Below are positions 33,732 through 43,114 of a DNA stretch of 64,000 nt, piece by piece (the stretch's first letter is position 1; each line of letters begins with the position of its first letter). Made by a program: the position numbers and the translations under genes. The DNA lies in contig CM067530.1 of the NCBI GenBank assembly GCA_034509925.1, positions 6,940,001 through 7,004,000 of the forward strand. The letters are read 5' to 3'. The stretch is from Hirudinaria manillensis. Lineage: Eukaryota; Annelida; Clitellata; Hirudinida; Hirudinidae. The notes under the pieces were generated by a model. The model ran no database searches and was not told the origin of the DNA. It worked only from the letters and a program-made list of their open reading frames with translations.

Positions 33732-36700
33732 ATGTCGCAAACAAGGCTAACCGAGTTTTTTACAAGTCGCAAAAGGGCTGCGGATTCAATTGATGGAAAT
33801 GTTTCTAAAAAGCAAAAAATTATAAACGAAGCACCTACTTCTCAAATTGATGATATAAGAAACGCCCGACCGAAAACAGCTTCTAGGCCAGTAAAAACTT
33901 TGCGCGTTAGGGCTCCTCCTAAAAGTGCGAGTAAAACCGTAAAGACTCCAGCTAAAGATGTGCAAGATTCTGAATCAAAGATCGAGAAAACTAAAAAGGA
34001 GGGCATTGTTCCCGTTTTTGATGCGGCAGCCAAAGCTGATTTCTCAATATTTTGTGAGTATGCTGAAAGTGATTTTTTTGTTAGATTTTATATCGAAAAA
34101 TTTTTGATAGATAGAAATAATTACGTTGAGCATATTCAGATGTCTTTAGATTGTGTGGTCTGACCAAGCCGAGCAACCACAATTTTTAGACGATCTCCAA
34201 ATGAAATTGCATTAAACATTTTTTTAAATCTGGACGAAACTTTCAATGAAAATGTGTCATGAAAGATTTATTGCGGTATTAAAATTTCATAATTTGTAGC
34301 TCCGACCAAGTCCTCAATTGTAGGAAGGTCACCAATGAAAATGAATCTGCTTAGATCCCCAACTAAACTTCTGACACCCTTGAAGAAAGACCAACTTGCA
34401 ACTACAACGAAATCTCCACTGAAATACGATGCAAAAGAGTTGCTGACTTCCCCGACAAAGATGCTTCAGAGTTCTCCGTTTGTATCATTTTGAGTTTTGC
34501 ATTGTTACGCTTTATTCCAGTTTAATTTAATATCCTATCAAAGCCAAAGTGTGGTTTAATTGAAAACTAATCCACATTCTTAAGACAAAGAATGATGTCC
34601 TATTCTTTCAAGAGCTAAAAATTCAGTTATTTTTAAAATATGCAGTAATTTATATAAATAAATTAATCTGATCTAATCAAATAACTTTGTTACAATTTTT
34701 TGGCAATCTTTTCTAGCACTAAGGCAGCTCCAGTCCAGAGAGAACCCTCATCCTCCACCACTGCACCTCTGTCCCTTCCAACCACTTATTCCCACCTTCA
34801 AAATGTATTCTCAAGTGTTGACCTTTTGGTCAGCATGCTGACCAACAGGCACGAAATCTGCACCTTTGACAAGTTGACGAAGGCCGTCAAGCGGTTGACG
34901 AGGAGGTTGTTGTTGTGTTGCAATGGTTGTCGTTGATTATGATGCATTTGATGATTATGTTATTAATTGGTTTAAGTATTGGCCAATTAATGTGCAAAAT
35001 AATTCATTAAGAACATAATGACATCAAGAATAAGACGTTGTCTTAGTTTTGGTTCCTTTTGTGTAATGTTTCCATGTTTTTAAAACAAAAGGGACTTCAC
35101 ATCAAAGCACCTGGAGCAGATCAAGACGGTTTATCCGGGAGCCTACGTCTTCAGACAAGAAATCGGACTCCCGAGTTTCGGCCACGGAAGAACCACTCGG
35201 TACCAACTCACCATCGAAGCCAACTTTGATGAAGGCAGGTTTTTCTTTGATAATATTTTGGTACAAAATTTGTAGGGTGGCATTTTGGATACTTTTGATG
35301 ATTGTTATTTTATTACAAGCTAACTAATAAGATTTGACTGGCTTTTTAATGATAGTGTTATATATATTACATCTTAATCATTATATCCTGCTTATGCAAT
35401 TCTTTTGATTATCACTTTCCGTAATATTTGTCTCAAACTAATTAAATGATGTCATCTCAGACTCTGTTCCATCTCAACCTATTTCACAAAAATCTATGAA
35501 ATTTACGCCCGCAAAGATCACGGAACGCAAAGCTCTGTTTCATTCCAAGTTGTTGGACATTGTCAAGAGACATCATGATGTCAGTTTTGTGAATCTGTGT
35601 TGTTGTCGGCTCGATTTATCACCTTATACGATCGTTTATGGCCGAAACGTTCGGTCGCAATAACTTGATTATTCGAGTTATCCAAATTTAGGACTTCCTG
35701 ACCAAGATGAAGCTGAATGTGGATAACAGCGAGTTGACCGAGTGGCATCCTCAGTTCAAACTCGAGGAAATCCCCGAGATTTTGTCGTCTCAACTTCCTT
35801 CGCCTCCGGAATCCAGCAAGCCTTTGCAGGCGCAGGACTTTCTTCAGCTGGCCAGCCGCATGGATCCGAGGGTAGGTCGAGTGTTAAAAACATGTTAATC
35901 GATTAACACGTCGGTTGAGTGGGCTTATAATATTTATTAGAATCATTTATAATGTTTTACATATCATTATGTTAGTGTGAATGTTATTCCTTAATAATTT
36001 GGATTTAAAAGTCAGTTTTTGGTATATTGTTAATGACATTTTTTCTATTTTATTTGCACTGATAAGGTTAAGAAGGAATTGGAGGTCTCAGCCTCATCAA
36101 AACTCGCAGTTGAGGTCAAAGAAGTACAAATTAAGGAACAAAAGTCAGGCAACAACAACACGACAACCACAAATGTTGTTGTACCTGTCAAAGGCGTATC
36201 TTCATCTCTCTTGGACAGGGTTGGTCTGAGAGATTCATTGTGCTTATTTTAAATTGATTTATAAATAATTTTCTTTTAAATTTTGATTTAAGTGGAGTGG
36301 ATATTTAGCAGTTATTATGTATTTATAGAGTAATTTGATAAATGAATGATAAAATAACATTTTAATTTAATTGTGATTGAAGATCAGAGCCAAGGAAGCA
36401 CAGCAAGTGAAGATGGTAGAATCTTCCGAAGATGTGCAAAAGAAGCGCCAACTGCAGAAACTTCCTGAACTTTGTCGAACAATTTACCAGTGAGCAATTT
36501 GTTGATATGTTGCTTATAAATGAACCACAAAAAAAACATTTCAATCGACCAATGATATCCATTTATAATTTATATCCATTAATTATCCGATTTAAGTAAG
36601 AGATTGCAATTTGATTGTCGCTTTTAGTTCTTTTACAACTCACAAGAGGCCTGCCATGTCACTGGACGATGCCGTCAGAGCCCTCACTTCGAGCGATGAT

Positions 36701-37021
36701 GGCTTTCTTTCTTCGAGTAAGTTTCATCTTACGTTGTTCTATGACCATCCCAATATTTGGTTTTTTGATTCAACAATAATGGTCAATATTAATATTAAAC
36801 AATAACAGATTAATATTCAATATTGCTAGTAAATATTTGCCATGATTTAATATCATTCTTGAACCTCAGAGGAGGCAGAGAACTATTTAAAGATGATGAG
36901 TGAAGTTTTGCCCGAGTGGATAACATTCTCCAGAGTTTCGAGCGGAGTTTACATTCTACTGAACATAACTGTTGAAATAGGAACAGTTCTCGGGATGCTT
37001 GATGCACTTGTGATTGATTGA
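33732..37021 (+). CDS. CDT1: DNA replication licensing factor CDT1
   Basis: Role (family): loads the MCM2-7 helicase at origins in G1. It is held by geminin and destroyed in S phase through PCNA and CRL4-Cdt2. Seen: ten exons (33732-34053, 34300-34477, 34717-34905, 35092-35234, 35461-35579, 35692-35871, 36067-36219, 36383-36489, 36628-36716, 36870-37021) sum to 1632 bases, exactly 543 codons plus stop. Residues 3-10 are QTRLTEFF followed by TSRKR, a PIP box in degron position. Residues 108-169 hold seven [ST]-P-x-K CDK sites. The geminin-binding/winged-helix core follows (SSVDLLVSMLTNRHEICTF, then HLEQIKTVYPGAYVFRQE and RYQLTIEANFDE). The C-terminal MCM-binding winged helix includes LPELCRTIYHSFTTHKRPAM and YLKMMSEVLPEWITF. 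The fourth intron must use a GC donor at 35235 to keep the frame. Slightly divergent, but all parts are present. Confidence 0.93.
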
Positions 37022-38029
37022 TTGTCATTTGATTGCTATCAAATGTTTTTTAAGTGCATGTCCAGAGCTTATCTTATTTCAATGGAAACAACAATTTGAT
37101 AAATATATTATTTTATCAATTAATTCTATTTTCTGTTTGGTTTCATACTGCATATTACTCATTGACATGTCCCAGTATCTGTATCTGTAATGGTGTTTGA
37201 TAGTCATATTAAGTTTTAAACTCTGCAGATTATGATGACCAAGAATTTGGATTGTTCGTCTTTTAAAATGTTTGACTTGGTTTCTCTGTTGAAATCGATG
37301 AAAAGGAAATGGTATCAGATTTGAAACTCAACACCGTTGGGCTCAGGTTTTGCATCTGAAGGCGATGTTGTGTGCTTTCTTCAACTTCTTCAAAAGACGC
37401 ATTTTTGAATATACTAAAAATTAGGCCTTGAGTGTTGTAATCACTGAAGCTGATTGAATAGGGTTCTAAATGCTTATAAGTTTTACTGGTTAATAACAGT
37501 CATGGTGTTGTGGGTGAGTCTGTTGATATCCGGCGTCTAAATTTAGATTTAGCTAGAACGCTTTAATTTTAGGTTGAGCGGATGTTAACATAATTGTTAA
37601 AAAATATCAAAGATGATAATTTTGAGAATACATGGTGACAAAAAAGTGGGTAGAATAATAATAGTTATGGCAGAATGAGATGATGGGTTTTGTACAAGAG
37701 AATATCCTTACGAAAGTAGTTTATCTGATGAAGTGTTGCTTCATCAGATAATATAATGTAATATAAATTGAAAAGCTCTTTTAAAGGAATTGTATGGTGA
37801 GTTTAAGGCAATAAGCGAATTTGTGAAGTCAGTGGAGTAATTGGATACCCAAGGTACGTTGAAATTTAATTGTGGACTTGAGGGGTTGATACAGTGAGTA
37901 TGGCTGTTTTGTGTTCAATATTGATGGAAATCATTCGGTATGAGTCAAAGGAGAATTTAAACAATTTGTTCGTGTTTTGGCAGACCATTTACGTGTCATT
38001 GGACTGGAGAAACGTTTCATTCCTTGTTG
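37022..38029. other. CDT1 3' flank, no gene seen
   Basis: About 1 kb downstream of the CDT1 stop, AT-rich, presumably including its 3' untranslated region. A short TTTATCTGATGAAGTGTTGCTTCATCAGATAA inverted repeat lies at about 37720-37750. No coding sequence recognised. Confidence 0.5.
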
Positions 38030-38720
38030 TTCTTATTATTATAAGAGTTATTATTATTTTTTTTTTTTTAGAGTTTATGAGTTTATTGAACAAACAGTTA
38101 TGTACACAAACGAAACAAATGAAACTTAAAATACAAAATAAACTCATAGGGTCAGTCTTAAGGAAGCGCAAGCTTCCGCTAAACAGACTGGCCCTGGAAA
38201 TCATAATATAATATATATAAATACAACCATGTAAACTCAAACAGCTCTCACTAGATGAGATTTATACAATTTCTTAAACAATAAAAACAATAACTCAAAA
38301 GGACATGAATGCAAACAACTTAACTCCCTAATTGTATATGGTATAGAGGTATATAATCTGGGACCATAGCACTGTATAGAAAATAATTTCAAAGTAGATT
38401 TAGCAAAGGTAGGACTGTATTCGTGAGTATTGCGTAAGAAATAAGAAGGATTGTTATAATTATTGCTTGTTATGAAAAAATCTGAAAATATATTAGGAAT
38501 AGAATTGAAATTATAAGCAAACATAAAAAGGGCAGTTTGTAAGTCATGAATTTGCGTTACATTTAGTAGGTTATTGTTTGTAAAAGCAGAAGCAGTTGAA
38601 GAAAGAGGCGGCAGCAGAAAAATGACACGCACAATCCGTTTTTGTAATAATGATAACTGATGTAAGTGTGTCCTGTATGTAGAAGCCCATATGATATTGC
38701 AATAAGTTAAGTAATGTTAT
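38030..38720 (-). mobile_element. 5'-truncated LINE (non-LTR retrotransposon), 3' end
   Basis: Read on the minus strand, the frame enters at about 38715 with YLTYCNIIWASTYRTHLHQL, then LLQKRIVRVIF. It continues as a 131-codon open frame (38237-38632) with LQTALFMFAYNF, FLRNTHEY and LFSIQCYGPRLYTSIP. This succession is the usual C-terminal part of non-LTR retrotransposon reverse transcriptases of the CR1/L2/jockey type. A 3' untranslated region follows with an AATAAA signal (about 38083) and an A-rich, (TAA)-like tail at about 38035-38070. Nothing upstream of the reverse transcriptase C-terminus remains, so the copy is dead on arrival. Its tail matches 32296-32480. Confidence 0.85.
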
Positions 38721-39480
38721 CATCATTTACAATCTTATTAGCACTATTATTCTGCAAGACGTAAAGTTGCATCACTTCAGAAACACCCACTCACTACTAC
38801 TGACGTGAGAAAGAAGAAAAAACATCAAAGTGGGTGATTGAGTGCATGTTTCTCAAAAAGACACTGAAATTTAAAAGGTACAAACACGTCTGACGCAATA
38901 TTTGCATCTCAAGAGACTTGTGGTAAGAAGCGGTTCGTCTCAGATTTTTTGCCGAAGGTCAGGAATGATTATCGAAAGCAAAAGTACGATTCTCACGATC
39001 ATTTTAATTCAGGGCAACGTTTGCCTGCAGATCGAAATGTTAATTATATATTCATCAATTGCTGTCATTTCTGAACCATTTTTTTACACTTGCCAACAAA
39101 TTGTGATAAATAATTTCGTTTCAGATTATTATATATTGCTGTGCCGAACGAATGATTTTCAAGGTGGTGATGATGACGATTGTCATGGTGACGTCACTGA
39201 TCGTTTCTTCAGCTGATCTCGACAGATCTCAACTAAAAGGTGAATGGAATTCTCTTTATAAACTCAATGAACTTATGATAAAAATAACCTGTTATTTATA
39301 AAATATTATTATTATTAATAATTATAATTAATATTATTATTAATTATAATAACAATAATAATAATAATAAACAAACTGCCCCCCCCCCTTAAATCTGTTC
39401 GTCTCGAACAGACATCTATTCCCATTTTCATTTTCACTCTCGGAATAGGATCCGATCTTCCAACAATCTCATGGTTGCAA
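38721..39480. other. Region of weak coding signal and simple repeats
   Basis: On the plus strand about 38880-39075 stays open with polar residues (ASQETCGKKRFVSDFLPKV), after an AG that could be an acceptor. Another short frame near 39165-39240 starts with a hydrophobic run and then SSADLDRSQLKGEWNS. I recognise neither and cannot link them by convincing splice sites. A full CRE palindrome TGACGTCA sits at 39189-39196. An (AAT/ATT)n microsatellite occupies 39303-39370 and a run of ten C lies near 39380-39389. Confidence 0.3.
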
Positions 39481-39501
39481 ATCCCAGATCCATTTGCTTT
39501 G

Positions 39502-40508
39502 TCATCTTCTGGGAACATCACCATTACTATGCTCACCCTCCTGCTCCACAATGTCACCAGATCTCAGACTCTCTACAGGATCACCTGCTCCACTTTCCAT
39601 GCTAGGCATTCTCCTGAAATCCCGAGCACTCCCTTCTGTTATCTCCAATGCAGCCGAAACATCCGCTGGTAAATCCATGTCAACCCCTTTGTAACAATAA
39701 TGTCATGTGCAGAGGAATAATTTGTATCAATTTGAATCAATTAGTTAGGTTATACTTTAAAATAGTAAGAGAAATAAATTATTAGAACAATTTTCAAACC
39801 TAAGGTGCTCTGAAGAAATGAGTGTGAAATGGTGGCCACCTCAGTCTTGAATGAAACATCCATCTCACGTGTGGATAATGCAGTGAAAATAATGGGGGGG
39901 ATTTTTCTTTCTTGTTGGAATAGATCTACAGAGAGAGTTCAGGTAGATGTAGCACTTGGCATATTCTGAATATTTGCTGGAAAGTGAAGTGTCCTCCATA
40001 GTCATCTCTGAAGTCAGACTGCTATCCATGGCTTTCACAAAAACACTATCATAAGAAATGGATAAGTTCTTTTTGAGATTTCGTTGCCTAACAGGAGAAG
40101 TCTCTGACCATGATTCTTGAATAGAAGCTGTGGAACTCTTGATGCACTTGGTGGAATTCTTAAAGCTATCACTTTGCAGCCTGCAGCTGATAAAGTCTGT
40201 CATTACTGACTGTATGCTTTGGTCTGACATCCTTCTATAAGCAACTGGAGAATCATTATTTCCTTGATAATCAGTTGTTCTGAACTCTTCTTCAATCCTC
40301 AGTAATTTTGATAACAAAGCTTCCTTTTCAGTTGGAACTAGCAGAGCAGAATTGCAAACATGAGAGAGTATGTGGTGGCTTCATTGTTGATTCCAAAACA
40401 GAATGAATAACCACTTGCATATCCTTGAGGTCTATCACTCTCAGAAAATAAGAACATTTTTGGATATAATTGTAGCAATTTGTCGAGGATTTTCAGCTTT
40501 CCATACAC
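39502..40508 (-). CDS. Unidentified multi-exon gene candidate (possibly broken)
   Basis: Seen on the minus strand: a segment near 40395-40508 reads GKLKILDKLLQLYPKMFLFS. A second, from about 40380 down to about 39960, reads HILSHVCNSALLVPTEKEAL, then LLRIEEEFRTTDYQG and a Ser/Thr-rich stretch ending KYSEYAK. A third (about 39800-39935) follows a TCTCTCTGTAG acceptor and reads DLFQQERKIPPIIFTALSTR. It joins by a phase-1 splice (donor at 39799, acceptor 39687-39688) to a last exon, 39502-39686, with VDMDLPADVSAALEITEGSA, stopping at TGA. The last join is in frame with good sites. The join from KYSEYAK to DLFQQE is not, unless a 30-base intron or a frameshift exists, and a seven-C tract lies just downstream. 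I recognise no family. Amino-acid use looks coding. It could be a live gene with exons I missed, or a decaying one. Confidence 0.4.
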
Positions 40509-41661
40509 TGCCACTCTTTAACATTGAGTAAATTGTTGATCAAAAACTGATCGACAATAGAAAATATCATTTTAAATCCTATTCTAACAATTTATCTCAT
40601 ACACTCATGGCAGCGGTTGCCATATTGTTCAAGAATATATATATATATTTAAACCAGCCAACTTTATCAACATGAAAATGGTGATTAACGGGGAGAACAA
40701 CTGCCTTCGCGTAAATTGTCTGAAAAAAGTATTTTGTTGTCTGGAAATTGAAGATGCAATTAGTTTGGAATTTCCGGATTTTAAATCAATGTAAGACATT
40801 GTCTTTAATGGACAATGCCTCAAAACAGCTTTCAGACAAGCTGCGAGATGTATAGGGGACACTGAAATTGAAAAAAATTCTCTTTTCTTTCTCAGTGGTC
40901 TTCTGGAGAAATTTCATTCTCTGTTTTGCAAGCCTTCTGAAATCGATGATCAATCAATTGTCATTAAGTCATTTCTAATCGCATTTCTAAACTTTGAAGT
41001 TGACACTGAGAACCATTTCACATGGAACAGTGACTTGTTCTTCGAATTTGTTCGAAGGATTTCTTTCCTTAGAATATTTTTTAATTTTTCGATAATGGTC
41101 ATTCTTTTTGTGAGATAGACCATGATATTTCATATTGTTCAAATGATATCTTAACAAGCAACAAATGTTAATATCGGATATATTGGATTACTTGCGAAAA
41201 TTGAACAGTACCTGGTACAAATATCTTGACATTGCTGAGGAGAATAACCTAATTGGGGACAATCACTTTGTTCGAATGGTTGATTTTTGTTTTAATTTAG
41301 AAGCAATGGTCTTGATAGCTAATAATTTTTTTAAGGGATATATCCAGAAAAGCCATCAATACAAGGTATTTCTTGCAGTGTGGCTTTGGATGAAACTGGT
41401 GAATTTAGATATTGTATGCATTTCACATAATTTTTATTTGCAACATTGATTCACACATTTCAGAATCATTTCGTGAAAGTCAGAAGGGCACTATGCTCGA
41501 CATACAAGACTCTAGGAAGATTGCATCCAGTTTCATCCAAACAACAACTGCAATGCCCATTCACACTCAAAATTTTGGTGCTTTGATAGAACTATGTAAT
41601 ATTCCTTGATTTTTTTTTTCACTTTTAAATTTGATTAAATAGTAATCTAATTTCACTGACA

Positions 41662-42293
41662 ATGGAAACTATGAATTTGAAGATGGATGCACTCCTCAGA
41701 CAAAATGCAGAATTAAAGGAGTCAATGAAAAGTTCATCAGGTGTCTTAACCAATACCACAACGAGTGTGAAACTCCCAGATGTACAAATTCCTTTGCAGT
41801 CAGAGGATGATTTTAAGAAATTGGAGGCAAAACTTCCAGATGAAAATTGTTATGGCTTATTTGTAGGTTTTGATTGAATTTTTTTCCTATTATGTCTACT
41901 AAAAGTAATATTGTAAACTACAGGTTGCAAAATTCTCATTAGTTGGTGGGATCACCATTAAAGATTCTGTTCACAGAATATTGAGGGGACTGTTGACCCA
42001 TGAATTATCCTTAAGGATCGTATGGACAAACAAATTGGAGAAGATTGGGTTAAGTGGAACAAATATGTTCCAAGCTATACTTGGTAAATATTCTGTTCTC
42101 CCAAATCTCATTTGCAAGTTTTAATTGCTTTAACATATTGCAACTAGATGCAGTTCGGAGCATTCACTCTGTCAATGGATCTGTAAAGGTGACAGACTCT
42201 GAAGTGGAGAAGGAAGTGCGTCTTTGGATGAGAAATGATCCAGACAGGAATGGGGGCTGCACTAAAAGATTGTTAAATAAAACATTTTCGTAA
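41662..42293 (+). CDS. DUF4806-domain protein (at least three exons)
   Basis: Seen: exons 41662-41862, 41924-42083 and 42148-42293 join in frame with consensus sites to a TAA, giving 168 codons. The first exon begins METMNLKMDALLRQNAELKE, a short coiled coil. The rest fits the DUF4806 pattern: PLQSEDDFKKLEAKLPDE, FSLVGGITIKDSVHRILRGL, LLTHELSLRIVW, then DAVRSIHS and SEVEKEVRLWMRNDPDR. Known: DUF4806 proteins are common in invertebrates, often as expanded families beside transposons, and their function is unknown. An upstream open stretch (41465-41603, SFRESQKGTMLDIQDSRKIA) may be an earlier exon, but no acceptor near 41640 joins it cleanly to 41662. The conserved part shows no stop or frameshift, so it may be functional even though the 5' part of copy B is damaged. 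Assignment from recalled family pattern. Confidence 0.62.
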
Positions 42294-42414
42294 ACATTAT
42301 ATGTATTTGTTTATTATGTGCAATAATTTTACCTCATATTTCTTCTAATATACTTTTCCTTTTTTGTTTCTTTTTCAATAAAGTGGTGCTAAAATTAGAA
42401 ACTAGTTTTTTGTG

Positions 42415-42612
42415 AAATCAACCAAAACTGAGATGGGAGCGGAGACTGGGAAGGGGGCGGAGACCGATTTAGTGTCCGGCTTGCCGGAATTGGACCAGCT
42501 CGCCAATTCAGGCGGTTTACATCCGACTGCCGGAATTGGACCACCTCAGTCGGCCGATCCGAATTGCCATCAAAATACCGTCGCGGGCCCAATCAATCTT
42601 TGCTATCTGGGG
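42415..42612. repeat. GC-rich dispersed repeat related to 54106-54220
   Basis: This stretch is far richer in G and C than its surroundings. Its complement begins CCCCAGATAGCAAAGATTG and continues with ATGGCAATTCGG, closely matching the start of a segment at 54115-54170 on the plus strand (CCCAGATAGCAAAGATCG, then GATGGCAAAAGG). A ratio-like internal repetition, GCCGGAATTGGACCA, occurs twice (42483-42497 and 42530-42544). Likely a fragment of a dispersed element. Confidence 0.6.
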
Positions 42613-43114
42613 TATAAAATGTCATTTCGAAGTTCATGAAGTACTTTGATTCAACATTATCTTAGAATTGGTATCCAAAAATAAATTGTTTCTTTTCTAG
42701 TTATGTTTTCATAGATTAAGTTCTAAAAAATAAACTCGTATGAAATATTAAACAGTTTATGAGAAGGATTTTATTCGTTTAAAGTTGTTTGTTGTGCTTC
42801 ATATACATATGTATGTATTTCATTGAATTATGTACGATACTTTCTATCTGATTGCTATATTCTACATATTTTTATAACAACAATCGGACATAATTGGCGA
42901 TTAGGAAGTAGGAGGCTACTAAATAGTTTTTTTTAGTAAAATTTAATAATATTTTTGAATATCATTAAGCAAATGAAGTACTTATATTATAATATTTTAT
43001 AGTTTATAACATTTGAAGATTCTCAAAAGTCCCTCCTGCTACTGAATATTAATAAGTCTTTGCGCGGGTTTCATTTGTTGCTCCTTTGCTAATGTTCACT
43101 TATTCGTTTGTGAA

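Larger units (their letters stand above)
40646..42879 (+). repeat. Duplicated unit, copy B (long form)
   Basis: The ends match copy A (32604-33465): 40646-41280 resembles 32604-33190, and 42617-42879 resembles 33203-33465, at high identity by eye. In copy B the first shared frame is damaged by a TAA at 40792-40794, where copy A has CAA, and by small indels. Copy B keeps a segment (about 41020-41110) that copy A has lost. Between the shared parts, copy B has about 1.3 kb with the DUF4806-type exons and a GC-rich repeat. Confidence 0.8.

Noticed and set aside
39315-39557. Minus-strand frame continuing past the end of the unidentified gene (EDDKANGSGICNHEIVGRSD)
   Set aside because: To use it, a 28-base intron would be needed. 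It runs into a poly-C/poly-G tract and an (ATT)n repeat, so I ended the gene at the TGA at 39502.
43046-43060. TTTGCGCGGG upstream of the MSH6 start as an E2F site
   Set aside because: It lacks the S before GCGC in the TTTSGCGC consensus, so it is only a partial match.
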